Assembly (NCBI RefSeq): GCF_900188445.1
Contig: NZ_FZOR01000035.1
Span: 1-64,000 of the forward strand
DNA from: Actinomadura meyerae
GTDB taxonomy: Bacteria; Actinomycetota; Actinomycetes; Streptosporangiales; Streptosporangiaceae
Direction: 5' to 3'
Length of the DNA stretch: 64,000 nt
Shown here: positions 44,615 through 53,349 of the stretch, one piece after another
Numbering within the stretch: the first letter of the stretch is position 1
Layout: each line of letters begins with the position of its first letter
Program-made: the position numbers and the translations under genes
Notes under the pieces: model-generated
Database searches by the model: none
Seen by the model: only the letters and a program-made list of their open reading frames with translations
What the model was told of the DNA's origin: nothing

Positions 44615-46312
44615 GTGGCCCAGGAGACCCTGCGCGACCGGCCGCCGGCCGGAGGCCCCGGCGACGGCCGGGACGGCGCGCCCGGCGCCGCGGCCCCGTC
44701 GGGGCGGTTGAGCCGCCTGCGCGGCGCCCTGCGGAGCGGCGGCCGCGCGGGCTGGCCGCGGACCCTGCTGGCCGTGGCCGCCGGACTGGCCATGTGGCTG
44801 GCGTTCCCGCCGCTCGACCTGACCCCGCTGGCCCCCGTGGGCGTCGCGCTGCTCATCCTCGTGCTGCGGGGCCTGCCGGCCCGGACCGGCGCCTGGGTCG
44901 CGTTCGTCGCCGGCGCGGCGTTCTTCCTGCCCGTCCTGGAGGGCATCTCCGCGATCGGCCCGGACGGCTGGATCGTCCTCAGCCTCGTCCAGGCGCTGTA
45001 CTTCCTGCCGCTGGGCGCCGGAATCGCGGTCGTGACCCGGCTGCCCGCCTGGCCGCTGTGGACGGCCGCGCTGTGGGTCGGCGAGGAGCTGATCCGCGGC
45101 CGGGTCCCGTTCGGGGGGTTCCCGTGGGCGCGGCTGGCCTTCAGCCAGACCGCCACGCCCCTCACCCCGTACGCGTCCTACGGCGGCGCGCCCCTGGTGA
45201 CGTTCGTGACCGCGCTGATCGGCGGGCTGCTCGCCTTCGCCGCCGTCGCCGCGCACCGCGCCCGCACCGCCCGCCGGGCCGCCGAGTCCGCCGAGTCCGC
45301 GGAGTCCGCGGAGGGGCCGGAGCGCCCGCCCGCGGCGCGCCGGGCGCTGGTCCCGGCCGCGGGCGCCCTCGCCCTCATCGCCGCGCTCACCGGCGGCGGG
45401 CTGCTGATCCCCACCCCCGCCTCGGGCCGCCCCGTCACCGTCGCGGTGATCCAGGGCAACGTCCCGCGCCTCGGCCTGGACTTCCTCGGCCAGCGCAAGG
45501 CCGTCCTGAACAACCACGTGAAGGCCACCCACGAGCTGGCCGCCAGGGTCCGCGCCGGCGAGCTGCCCCGGCCCGAGCTGGTGGTGTGGCCAGAGAACGC
45601 CAGCGACCTCGACCCCTACGCCGAGCCCGAGGCCTACACCGCCATCGACGGCGCGGTGAAGGACGTCGGCGTCCCCGTCCTGGTGGGCGCCCTCACCGAC
45701 ACGCCCGACGGGGAGAAGGTCGAGAACCGCGGCATCGTCTGGGACCCGCGCAGCGGCCCCGGCGACTACTACGTCAAGCGGCACCCCGTCCCGTTCGGGG
45801 AGTACCTGCCGTTCCGCGACGTCCTCACCAAGCTGATCACCCGGTTCGAGCGGATCCCCCGCGACTTCGCCAAGGGCACCCGCTCGGGGGTGATGCGGCT
45901 CGGCCCGGTCACCGTCGGCGACGTGATCTGCTTCGAGGTCGCCTACGACACCGAGGTCCGCGACGTCGCGGCGGGGGACCTGCTGGTCGTGCAGACCAAC
46001 AACGCCACCTACGGCCGCACCACCCTGCCGCCGCAGCAGATCGCGATGTCCCGGCTGCGCGCGGTCGAACATGGCCGTACGATCTTGGTGGCCGCGACCA
46101 GCGGGATCAGCGCGATCGTCGCCCCGGACGGCCGGATGCTCGACGAGTCGCGCGAGTTCGTGCCCGACATCCAGGTCGGGACCGTCCCGGCGCGCACCGC
46201 GCGGACGCTCGCGGACCGGGTGGGCGCGGCGCCGGAGTGGGCGCTGGCGGCGCTCGGGCTCGGCGCCGTCCTCGCGGCGGCATGGACAGCCAGGAAGAAC
46301 GAGGGGAATTGA
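44615..46312 (+). CDS. lnt: Apolipoprotein N-acyltransferase
   Basis: A 565-residue membrane enzyme that adds a third acyl chain to the N-terminal cysteine of lipoproteins. About six to seven helices span residues 45-235. The nitrilase-fold domain (about 270-520) has Glu in VVWPENASD, Lys in YYVKRHPVPFGEYLPFR and the nucleophile Cys in VGDVICFEVAYD. A last helix precedes the C-terminus. The GTG start follows GAGGTGGGGAC. It is followed six bases later by ppm1, as separate genes rather than the fused form of M. tuberculosis. Confidence 0.93.
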   Translation: MAQETLRDRPPAGGPGDGRDGAPGAAAPSGRLSRLRGALRSGGRAGWPRTLLAVAAGLAMWLAFPPLDLTPLAPVGVALLILVLRGLPARTGAWVAFVAGAAFFLPVLEGISAIGPDGWIVLSLVQALYFLPLGAGIAVVTRLPAWPLWTAALWVGEELIRGRVPFGGFPWARLAFSQTATPLTPYASYGGAPLVTFVTALIGGLLAFAAVAAHRARTARRAAESAESAESAEGPERPPAARRALVPAAGALALIAALTGGGLLIPTPASGRPVTVAVIQGNVPRLGLDFLGQRKAVLNNHVKATHELAARVRAGELPRPELVVWPENASDLDPYAEPEAYTAIDGAVKDVGVPVLVGALTDTPDGEKVENRGIVWDPRSGPGDYYVKRHPVPFGEYLPFRDVLTKLITRFERIPRDFAKGTRSGVMRLGPVTVGDVICFEVAYDTEVRDVAAGDLLVVQTNNATYGRTTLPPQQIAMSRLRAVEHGRTILVAATSGISAIVAPDGRMLDESREFVPDIQVGTVPARTARTLADRVGAAPEWALAALGLGAVLAAAWTARKNEGN

Positions 46313-46317
46313 CACCG

Positions 46318-47064
46318 ATGGAGATCCCAGCCGGCCTGGGCCGGGTGCTCGTGATCATCCCGACCTACAACGAGCGGGACAACATCGAGCGCATCGCCGG
46401 CCGGGTCCGCGCGGCCGTCCCGTCGGTGGACGTCCTGGTGGTCGACGACGCGAGCCCCGACGGCACCGGCGAGGTCGCCGACGCCATGGCCGCGGAGGAC
46501 GAGCAGATCCGGGTCCTGCACCGCGCGGGCAAGGACGGCCTCGGTCCCGCCTACATCGCCGGGTTCCGGTGGGCCGCCGAGCACGGCTACGACGTCATGG
46601 TCGAGATGGACGCCGACGGCTCCCACCAGCCCGAGGAGCTGCCGCGGCTGCTGGCCGCGCTGGAGGACGCCGACCTGGTCATCGGCGCCCGCTGGGTCCC
46701 CGGCGGGAAGGTGCGCAACTGGCCCAAGCGGCGCGAGGCGCTGTCGCGCGGCGCCAACACCTACGCCCGGCTCATGCTCGGCATCCCCCTGCACGACGCC
46801 ACCGCCGGCTACCGCGCCTTCCGCGCCGCGACCCTGGCCAAGATCGGGCTGGACGAGGTCGACTCGCGCGGCTACTGCTTCCAGATCGACCTGGCGCTGC
46901 GGGCGGTCCGGCAGGGGCTGCGCGTGGTGGAGGTGCCGATCACGTTCGTCGAGCGCGAGCACGGCACCAGCAAGATGAGCCGGGACGTGATGGCCGAGGC
47001 GGCGCTGCGCATCACCCAGTGGGGGATGTCCGACCGCGTCGCCAAGATCCGCCCGCCGCGCTGA
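46318..47064 (+). CDS. ppm1: Polyprenol-phosphate mannosyltransferase
   Basis: A 248-residue GT2-family glycosyltransferase. Motifs are VIIPTYNERDNIERI, VLVVDDASPDGTGEVA, VEMDADGSHQPEELP and VPITFVEREHGTSKMS. It makes polyprenol-phosphate-mannose from GDP-mannose, the donor for protein O-mannosylation and lipoglycans at the membrane. The ATG is used; an in-frame TTG nine bases upstream is the alternative. Coupling to lnt is conserved in actinomycetes and the two products interact in mycobacteria. Confidence 0.92.
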   Translation: MEIPAGLGRVLVIIPTYNERDNIERIAGRVRAAVPSVDVLVVDDASPDGTGEVADAMAAEDEQIRVLHRAGKDGLGPAYIAGFRWAAEHGYDVMVEMDADGSHQPEELPRLLAALEDADLVIGARWVPGGKVRNWPKRREALSRGANTYARLMLGIPLHDATAGYRAFRAATLAKIGLDEVDSRGYCFQIDLALRAVRQGLRVVEVPITFVEREHGTSKMSRDVMAEAALRITQWGMSDRVAKIRPPR

Positions 47065-47154
47065 GGCGCGGGCGCGGACGCGGGGCGCGGGAAACGTTCG
47101 GGCGCGTCCCCGCGTTGTTGTTAGGAGAGGCTCACCCGACGCGAAGATGAGGCC

Positions 47155-47796
47155 ATGCCGCTGCTGCTGATCGTCCTCGGAATCCTGGCCGTGCCCGTGC
47201 TGGAGATCTTCGTGATCCTCCAGGTCGGCGCCGCCATCGGCGGCTGGGCCACGGCCGGGCTGCTGGCCGCCGAGGCGGTGCTCGGCGCGTGGCTCGTCCG
47301 GCGCGAGGGCCGGCGCGCCTGGCGCGCCCTGAACGAGGCCGTCCGCGGCGGCACCCCGCCCGAGCGCGGGCTCGGCGACAGCGCACTGGTCATGGCCGGC
47401 GGCATGCTGCTGCTGTTCCCCGGCTTCCTCACCGACGTCCCCGGGCTGCTGCTCGTCCTGCCGTTCACCCGGCCCCTGGCCCGGCGCGTCCTGTCGCGGT
47501 CCGCCGAGCGGCGGATGCGGGCGGCCGAGGAGCGCGCCGCCACCGTGTTCCCGCCCGGCCTCGGCGGTGCGGGATTCGACCCGTTCGGCCGCGGGGCGGG
47601 GCGTGCGGAGACCCCGCCGGGACCAGTGGTCCGCGGCGAGGTCATCCACGAGGACGGGGCAGAGGACGGTACGCGCCCCGGCGGTGCGGGTCCGGACGGT
47701 TCCCGCGGGCGCGTCGTGCGCGGCCACATCGTGAGCGGCGACACGGTGCGCGGCGACGGTGTGCGGGAGGACGACGACACGGCCTCCCGCGCCTGA
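47155..47796 (+). CDS. FxsA-family membrane protein
   Basis: A 213-residue protein. The FxsA core is residues 1-120, with membrane helices LLLIVLGILAVPVLEIFVIL, IGGWATAGLLAAEAVLGAWL and LVMAGGMLLLFPGFLTDVPG. The C-terminal half is a hydrophilic Gly/Asp/Arg-rich tail with valine-arginine-glycine repeats, much longer than E. coli FxsA. Role uncertain; FxsA relieves F-plasmid exclusion of phage T7 in E. coli. It follows ppm1 by 90 bases and is convergent with the ABC permease gene. Confidence 0.85.
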   Translation: MPLLLIVLGILAVPVLEIFVILQVGAAIGGWATAGLLAAEAVLGAWLVRREGRRAWRALNEAVRGGTPPERGLGDSALVMAGGMLLLFPGFLTDVPGLLLVLPFTRPLARRVLSRSAERRMRAAEERAATVFPPGLGGAGFDPFGRGAGRAETPPGPVVRGEVIHEDGAEDGTRPGGAGPDGSRGRVVRGHIVSGDTVRGDGVREDDDTASRA

Positions 47797-47812
47797 CCGC
47801 GCCCCCGGCCGG

Positions 47813-48598
47813 TCAGGCGTCCCGCAGCACGAACAGCGCCCCGCCCGCCAGCAGCGCGGCCGCCGCGTAGCACGCCAGCACCCCGAGGCCCTCCCACGGC
47901 CCGATCGGCAGCCGGTCCAGCCCGCGCGTCGCCTGCACCGCCAGGCCCGCCGTCATCGGCGCGGCCTTCTCCAGCCGCTCCCGCCACTCGCCGGTCGCGG
48001 CGAGCCGGGTGAGGACCGGGACGATCCACAGCAGCGCCAGCACCGCGGTGATCGCCGCCGCGGGCTCCCGCAGCGCCGTTCCCGCGCCGAGCGACAGCAG
48101 CGCCACCAGCACCAGGTACAGCACCGTGCCGGCCGCGGCCCGCGCCGTCGGGCCGTCCAGCGGGGACAGCGGCGGGTACCCGTTCGCGGCCGTGAACCCG
48201 TTGCCGGGCAGCAGGCCGCGCCCCGCCGCCAGCGACGCCAGCACCCCGGCCGTCCCTGCGGCGGCCACCGCGGCCGCGACCACGGCGGCCTTGGCGGCCA
48301 GCACCGCGATCCGCCGCGGCACCGCCGCCAGCGTCGCCGCGATGGTCCCGGTGGCGTACTCGCCGCCGACCGCGAGGACCCCGAGGACCACCGCCGCGAC
48401 CTGCCCGATCTGGACGCCCGACAGCGCCAGCTTGGGCGTGTCCTCCATGCAGCCGCCGGGCGCGGTGCAGTGCGAGGTGTCCACCGACCCGGTCACGGCC
48501 GCGCCGACCGCCGCGGTGAGGCCCGCCAGCGCCAGCAGCACCCACCAGGTGCTCGGCAGCGTGCGCAGCTTCGTCCACTCCGCGTGCACCGCCCTCAT
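47813..48598 (-). CDS. ABC-2 type exporter permease
   Basis: A 261-residue membrane protein. It starts with AEWTKLRTLPSTWWVLLAL, the typical opening of actinomycete ABC-2 permeases, and has about six helices (about 18-38, 60-80, 100-125, 150-175, 180-200, 235-257). The segment VGGEYATGTIAATLAAVPRR is the conserved loop. It overlaps the upstream permease by ATGA and shares its ATPase. The likely role is drug or peptide export. Confidence 0.88.
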   Translation of the reverse strand: MRAVHAEWTKLRTLPSTWWVLLALAGLTAAVGAAVTGSVDTSHCTAPGGCMEDTPKLALSGVQIGQVAAVVLGVLAVGGEYATGTIAATLAAVPRRIAVLAAKAAVVAAAVAAAGTAGVLASLAAGRGLLPGNGFTAANGYPPLSPLDGPTARAAAGTVLYLVLVALLSLGAGTALREPAAAITAVLALLWIVPVLTRLAATGEWRERLEKAAPMTAGLAVQATRGLDRLPIGPWEGLGVLACYAAAALLAGGALFVLRDA

Positions 48599-50049
48599 GC
48601 GTCCCGCCGCCCCAGCAGCCACGCCGCGAGCGCCAGCGCCGCGGCGGTGTAGGCGCACAGCACCCCGAAGCCCGCCCACGGCGCGATCGCGGTGTCGAAC
48701 CGCTCGACCGTCTGCTGGATCGCGAACCCGGCCGCGGGCGTGACCCGCTCCAGCCACCGCGCCGCCGACAGCGGCAGCGCCGTCGCGACGATCTGCGGGA
48801 CGAGCAGGAGCAGCAGCACCAGCGTGATCGCGGGCGCGCTGCGCCGCACGATCACCGCGACCGCCAGCGAGAACACCGCGATCACCGCGAGCAGCGCGGC
48901 CGTGCCGAGGACCGCCCGCAGCACCGCGCCGTCCGACAGCGGCGGCGGCGCCAGGCCGTGCGAGCGCTGCACGGGCCCGGCCAGCAGCACCGCGCCGCCG
49001 GCGGCCGCCAGCCCGGCCACCAGCGCCGCCAGGCCCGCCACCACCGCCTTGGCCGCCAGCACCCGGCCGCGCCGGGGGCTCGCCGCGAACGTCGTGCGCA
49101 GCATCCCGCGCCGGAACTCGGCCGTCACGAACAGCACGGCCAGCGCGATGATCGCCGCCTGCCCGACCAGCACGCCGGTGAGGGTGGTCTTGGTGATGTC
49201 GTCGGCGAACAGGTCGGGGCCGATGTCGCCGGTGCCCTTCAGCGTGAAGGCCCCGCCGTCCCGCGTGCGCCCGTCCGCGTCCGGGGCGGCGGCTGGCCCG
49301 CCCGGCGCGTCCCGGTCCCGCCAGGACGCCCCCGGTACCGCCGGGGACACCGCCACGTGGTCGAACGTCGCCCGGGTCTCGCGCTGCTCGCCCGAGATGC
49401 TCTCGCCGCCGAACTGGCGCTGCACCTTCACCTCGTCGGGCACGGCCACGACCATCCCCGCCGGCGCCCGCCGCGGCAGGTCCGCCAGGCGCACCGACCC
49501 GACCCGGTGCCAGGTCCGGCCGTCCGCCGAGTCGTAGCCCGTCACGACCGCGCCGGAGCGGGCCAGCTTCAGCCAGCGCGGCGCGACGGCCGTCCCTCCG
49601 CCGGCGCCGCCGCTCTCGTAGCCGGTCTGCAGCCGGACGCCGTGGCCCGGCGTCACCACCAGCGCCGCGTAGGGGGTGCCGCGCTCGGCGCTGCCGCGGA
49701 TCATCAGCCCGGCCTTCGCCCAGGCTCCGCCGCCGTCCTGGGCGGCGACCCGCGCGACGATCGCGCCGTCCCCCGCCAGGGGCAGGTAGGTGAAGTGGCC
49801 GAGGTCGAACGTGCCCGCCCGGTGCTGCGCCGCGGGCCCGCCGCCCGGCCCGGACGTCTCGGTGCCCGCCGCCGACAGCAGCGCCACCAGCACCGTCAGC
49901 AGCACCGCCGCCGGCAGGGTCAGCATCCACCGGGGGACGGTGCGCAGCTTGGTCCACTCCGCGAGCAGCAGGCGCCCGAACCCGTCGCGCGCCTCCTCCT
50001 GGACGGTGCTGCGGTACGCCGCGCCCGCCGCGGGCGCCGGGGCGCTCAC
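48595..50049 (-). CDS. ABC-2 permease with extracytoplasmic lectin-like domain
   Basis: A 484-residue permease. After the opening helix (about 38-62, LAEWTKLRTVPRWMLTLPAA) comes an insert of about 180 residues with a beta-rich pattern (GHFTYLPLAGDGAIVARVAA, WAKAGLMIRGSAERGTPYA, GYDSADGRTWHRVGSVRLA) resembling DUF1349/concanavalin A-like domains. Five or six helices then follow from TLTGVLVGQAAIIALAVLFV onward with TAEFRRGMLRTTF as the conserved loop. The GTG start overlaps the ATPase stop. Confidence 0.85.
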   Translation of the reverse strand: MSAPAPAAGAAYRSTVQEEARDGFGRLLLAEWTKLRTVPRWMLTLPAAVLLTVLVALLSAAGTETSGPGGGPAAQHRAGTFDLGHFTYLPLAGDGAIVARVAAQDGGGAWAKAGLMIRGSAERGTPYAALVVTPGHGVRLQTGYESGGAGGGTAVAPRWLKLARSGAVVTGYDSADGRTWHRVGSVRLADLPRRAPAGMVVAVPDEVKVQRQFGGESISGEQRETRATFDHVAVSPAVPGASWRDRDAPGGPAAAPDADGRTRDGGAFTLKGTGDIGPDLFADDITKTTLTGVLVGQAAIIALAVLFVTAEFRRGMLRTTFAASPRRGRVLAAKAVVAGLAALVAGLAAAGGAVLLAGPVQRSHGLAPPPLSDGAVLRAVLGTAALLAVIAVFSLAVAVIVRRSAPAITLVLLLLLVPQIVATALPLSAARWLERVTPAAGFAIQQTVERFDTAIAPWAGFGVLCAYTAAALALAAWLLGRRDA

Positions 50050-50975
50050 CGCGCCTCCCCTCCGGTCAGGGCCTGGAACTCCACCGCGTCCCGGGTCAGC
50101 TCCATGTACGCCTCCTCCAGCGACGCCCGGTGCTCGGAGATCCCGGTGAACCCCACCCCGGCACCGGTCAGCAGGGCGATGATCCGCTCGGCGGGCAGGT
50201 CCGCGACCGTGACCGCGTCCGGTCCCGACGCCGTCACGGTGGCGCCCGCGCGGGCCAGCACCGTCATCGCCTCCCGCCGCTCGGCGGTGCGCACCTCCAC
50301 CCGGCCACCGGACGCGGTCGCCAGCAGGTCCGCGACGGTGGTGTCGGCGATCAGCCGGCCCCGCCCGATCACCACCAGGTGGTCGGCGCCGCCCTCCAGC
50401 TCGCTCATCAGGTGGCTGGACACCAGCACCGCCCGCCCCTCGGAGGCCAGCGACCGCAGGAGCCCGCGGATCCAGGTGATGCCCTCGGGGTCGAGCCCGT
50501 TCACCGGCTCGTCGAACATCAGCGCCGGCGGGTCGCCGAGCAGCGCGGCGGCGATGCCGAGCCGCTGCCGCATGCCGAGCGAGAACCCGCCCGCCCGGCG
50601 CCGCGCCGCGCCGCCGAGCCCGGTCAGCTCGATCACCTCGTCCACCCGCCGCGCCGGCAGCCCGTTGGCGTGCGCCAGCCAGCGCAGGTGGTCGCGGGCC
50701 CGGCGCGCCGGATGCACCGCCGCCGCGTCGAGCATCGCGCCGAGGCGGCACAGCGGCGTCCGCAGCGACCGGTACGGCCGCCCGCCGACCAGCGCCGTCC
50801 CGGCGTCCGGCCGGTCCAACCCCATGATCATCCGCATGGTGGTGGACTTCCCGGCGCCGTTCGGGCCGACGAACCCGGTGACCCGCCCCGGTGCGGCCGT
50901 GAACGACAGCCCGTCCACGGCGACGGCGGACCCGTACCTCTTGCGCAGGTCCCGCACTTCGATGGTTGCGTCCAT
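50046..50975 (-). CDS. ABC exporter ATPase (drug-resistance type)
   Basis: A 309-residue ATPase. Walker A is GPNGAGKSTTMRMIMGL, the signature is GGFSLGMRQRLGIAAALLG, Walker B is ALMFDEPVNGLDP, and the switch histidine is in LVSSHLMSEL. The C-terminal region (about 215-309) is the DrrA-type extension. It powers the two downstream permeases. It is divergent from a NarL-type two-component system that probably regulates it. No clear ribosome site precedes the ATG. Confidence 0.92.
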   Translation of the reverse strand: MDATIEVRDLRKRYGSAVAVDGLSFTAAPGRVTGFVGPNGAGKSTTMRMIMGLDRPDAGTALVGGRPYRSLRTPLCRLGAMLDAAAVHPARRARDHLRWLAHANGLPARRVDEVIELTGLGGAARRRAGGFSLGMRQRLGIAAALLGDPPALMFDEPVNGLDPEGITWIRGLLRSLASEGRAVLVSSHLMSELEGGADHLVVIGRGRLIADTTVADLLATASGGRVEVRTAERREAMTVLARAGATVTASGPDAVTVADLPAERIIALLTGAGVGFTGISEHRASLEEAYMELTRDAVEFQALTGGEAR

Positions 50976-51102
50976 GACCCGGCACGCTACGGGCCGCCGC
51001 GGGCCCGGGTCGTCCCGCCGCGGAGCCGTCCTGCCGCGCGAGGGACGGGGGACGCGGGGTCCCCCGCACGAGGGACGCCGCCGCGCCGCGGTCCGCGCCA
51101 CA

Positions 51103-52104
51103 ATGGCGTGCGTGGCGGAGATCGACGGGCGGCACCTGTGGCCGGCGGCCGGCGCCTGCCTGGCCGCGGCGGGCGCGGCCGAGGCCGTCGTGCGCGCGCA
51201 CGGCTCCGGCGCCGTGCTGCCGCTGGCGATCGCGGTGGACGTGTGCGCGACGCTGCCGCTGGCCGCCGTCCGCGACCGGGCCGGCGCCGCCGCGGCCGCG
51301 ATCACCGTCGCCGCCGCCGCGGCGTGCGCCCTGCACCGCGGCGCCGCCGTCGCCGCGCTGGCCGCCCTGGCCACCGTGTGGACGGTGCTGGCGCTGCGGC
51401 GGATCCGGCGGCGCCGCGCCGCCGCCGCCGCGCTGGCCGCGTCCCGCCGCACGTTCGAGAGCACGCTGCTGGAGCACACCGCGCGCGGCGAGCGCGCCCG
51501 CATCGCCCGCGAGCTGCACGACGTCGTCGCCCACCACATCTCGATGATCTCCGTGCAGGCCGAGACGGCGCGGCTCGCGGTCCCGGGCATGCCCGCCGAG
51601 GGCGCCGAGCGGCTGCTGGCCATCGGCGACACCGCCCGCACCGCCCTGACCGAGATGCGGCGGCTGCTCGGCGTGCTGCGCGAGGACGCGGGCACCGGAC
51701 CGGACCGCCGCCCGCAGCCGGGCCTGTCCCAGCTCCTCGACCTGGTCGACCAGACCCGCGAGTCGGGCGCCGGCGCGGTCCGGCTGATCGTCCGCGGGCA
51801 CGTCGCCGCCCTGGACCCCGGCCTGGAGCTGGCCGCCTACCGGATCGCCCAGGAGGCGCTGACCAACGCGCGCAGGCACGCGCCCGGCGCCGCCGTCGAC
51901 GTGGAGATCGACTACGCGCCGGACGCGCTGCGGGTGGCCGTCCGCGACAACGGACCCGGCCCCCGGGAGGCGGGCGCGCCCGCCGGGCACGGGCTGCTCG
52001 GCATGCGCGAGCGCGCCGCCGCCGCGGGCGGGGAGCTGCGCACCGGTCCCGGGCCGGTCGGCGGGTTCCTGGTCGAGGCCGTCCTGCCGGTGGAGGCGCC
52101 GTGA
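51103..52104 (+). CDS. NarL/DesK-type sensor histidine kinase
   Basis: A 333-residue membrane kinase. Four or five short hydrophobic segments fill residues 10-100. The HisKA_3 box is RIARELHDVVAHHISMISVQ with the phospho-acceptor histidine near residue 143. The ATPase domain has EALTNARRHAPGA, DNGPGPREAG and GHGLLGMRERA. An ATG at 51103 is used, with a GTG nine bases later possible. It overlaps the response regulator by GTGA. Confidence 0.9.
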   Translation: MACVAEIDGRHLWPAAGACLAAAGAAEAVVRAHGSGAVLPLAIAVDVCATLPLAAVRDRAGAAAAAITVAAAAACALHRGAAVAALAALATVWTVLALRRIRRRRAAAAALAASRRTFESTLLEHTARGERARIARELHDVVAHHISMISVQAETARLAVPGMPAEGAERLLAIGDTARTALTEMRRLLGVLREDAGTGPDRRPQPGLSQLLDLVDQTRESGAGAVRLIVRGHVAALDPGLELAAYRIAQEALTNARRHAPGAAVDVEIDYAPDALRVAVRDNGPGPREAGAPAGHGLLGMRERAAAAGGELRTGPGPVGGFLVEAVLPVEAP

Positions 52105-52763
52105 CCGTGCGCGTGGTGGTCGCCGACGACCAGGAGGTCGTCCGGGCCGGGTTCGGGGCGCTGCTCGGCACCCAGCCGGACCTGGCCGTCGTGGCGACCG
52201 CGTCCGACGGCGCCGAGACGGTGCGGGCGTGCCGCGAGCACCGGCCCGACGTCGTGCTGATGGACGTGCGGATGCCCGTCATGGACGGCATCGAGGCCAC
52301 CCGCCGCGTCACCGCCGCACCCGACCCGCCGCGGGTGCTGATGCTGACCACCTTCGACCTCGACGAGCACGTCTACGCCGCACTCGTCGCCGGGGCCAGC
52401 GGCTTCCTGCTCAAGGACGTCACCGCCGAGCGGCTGTTCGACGCCGTCCGGGTCGTCGCCGCCGGGGACGCGCTGCTCGCCCCGGCCGTCACCCGCCGCC
52501 TCATCGGGGAGTTCGCCCGGCTGCGTCCCCGCCCGCCCGAGCCGGACGTGCTGGACGCCCTCACCCCCCGCGAGACCGACGTGCTGCGCCTGGTCGCGGC
52601 GGGGCTGTCCAACGGCGAGATCGCCGGCCGCCTGGTGGTGGGGGAGGAGACGGTGAAGACCCATGTCAGCCGGATCCTGCGCAAGCTCGGGCTCCGCGAC
52701 CGGGTGCAGGCCGTCGTCGCCGCCTACGAGAGCGGCCTCGTCCGGCCCCGCACGGGCGGCTGA
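52101..52763 (+). CDS. NarL/LuxR-type response regulator
   Basis: A 220-residue regulator. The receiver domain has the acidic pair in VVVADDQEVVRAG, the phospho-acceptor Asp in VVLMDVRMPVMDG and Lys in GFLLKDVTAE. The LuxR-type HTH is LTPRETDVLRLVAAGLSNGE then VGEETVKTHVSRILRKLGL. It is coupled to the upstream kinase and probably controls the divergent exporter operon in response to cell-envelope stress or a drug. Confidence 0.93.
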   Translation: MTVRVVVADDQEVVRAGFGALLGTQPDLAVVATASDGAETVRACREHRPDVVLMDVRMPVMDGIEATRRVTAAPDPPRVLMLTTFDLDEHVYAALVAGASGFLLKDVTAERLFDAVRVVAAGDALLAPAVTRRLIGEFARLRPRPPEPDVLDALTPRETDVLRLVAAGLSNGEIAGRLVVGEETVKTHVSRILRKLGLRDRVQAVVAAYESGLVRPRTGG

Positions 52764-52801
52764 GCCGCGCGTCCCCGGCAGGCGGAAGCGTCCCCGGACA
52801 T

Positions 52802-52839
52802 GGAAGGGCCCGCACCGGTCGTCCGGTGCGGGCCCTTCC
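52802..52839. terminator. Bidirectional hairpin terminator
   Basis: Perfect 17-base stem (52802-52818 with 52823-52839) and TCGT loop between the response regulator and the convergent rbpA gene. Confidence 0.9.
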
Positions 52840-52863
52840 GCCGAAGAACTCTCCCCCGGTCCG

Positions 52864-53208
52864 CTAGGCGGACTTCCTGCGCCCGGCCCGCAGGATCTCC
52901 AGGCGCTCGGCGAGGACCTCCTCCAGGTCCTCGACGGTCCTGCGCTCCATGAGCATGTCCCAGTGGGTCCGCGGCGGCTTGCCCTTCTTGGCTTGGGGCA
53001 GTTCGCCGTCGACGCGCAGGGCGGTGGCGCCGCAGTTGCGGCATTCCCAGGTCATGGGCACCTCGGCCTCGGCGGCGAGCGTCACGGTGAACCGGTGGCC
53101 CTTCGTACAGGTGTAGTCCACCTCTTGGCGAGGGGCCAGATCGGTGTTGCGATCGTTCTCGTAGCTCGTCGCTCCGAGTCGGGTGCCGCGAAGTGCGCGC
53201 TCGGCCAT
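52864..53208 (-). CDS. rbpA: RNA polymerase-binding protein RbpA
   Basis: A 114-residue transcription activator found only in actinobacteria. The sequence RALRGTRLGATSYENDRN, the zinc-type core CTKGHRF...CRNCG and the sigma-interacting C-terminus (THWDMLMERRTVEDLEEVL) are all typical. It stabilises the principal sigma factor on RNA polymerase. The ATG before AERALRG has GGGAGG ten bases upstream. A sigma-R-like promoter lies in front, as known for Streptomyces rbpA under thiol stress. Confidence 0.97.
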   Translation of the reverse strand: MAERALRGTRLGATSYENDRNTDLAPRQEVDYTCTKGHRFTVTLAAEAEVPMTWECRNCGATALRVDGELPQAKKGKPPRTHWDMLMERRTVEDLEEVLAERLEILRAGRRKSA

Positions 53209-53249
53209 CGTCACGTGCCTCCCAGACGGCTTGCGGTCTTGCCCTGACC

Positions 53250-53276
53250 AACGCTGAACACCGTGACAAGATTCCC
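53250..53276 (-). promoter_or_regulatory. Sigma-R-type promoter of rbpA
   Basis: On the minus strand GGGAAT is followed after 18 bases by GTT, the sigma-R (SigR/SigH) consensus for disulfide stress, with transcription start expected near 53243, about 35 bases before the ATG. Confidence 0.75.
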
Positions 53277-53349
53277 CTCGGCGGGGTGATCCAACCCTGC
53301 CGTTTCCGGCCGCGGCCCGCCGCGGCCGCCGGAACCGCGGCCCGCGGCG

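Noticed and set aside
44307..44711. A small gene in the gap before lnt (134 codons)
   Set aside because: Its composition is Pro/Ala/Arg/Ser low complexity, it overlaps the lnt start region and has no family resemblance, so it is treated as noncoding.
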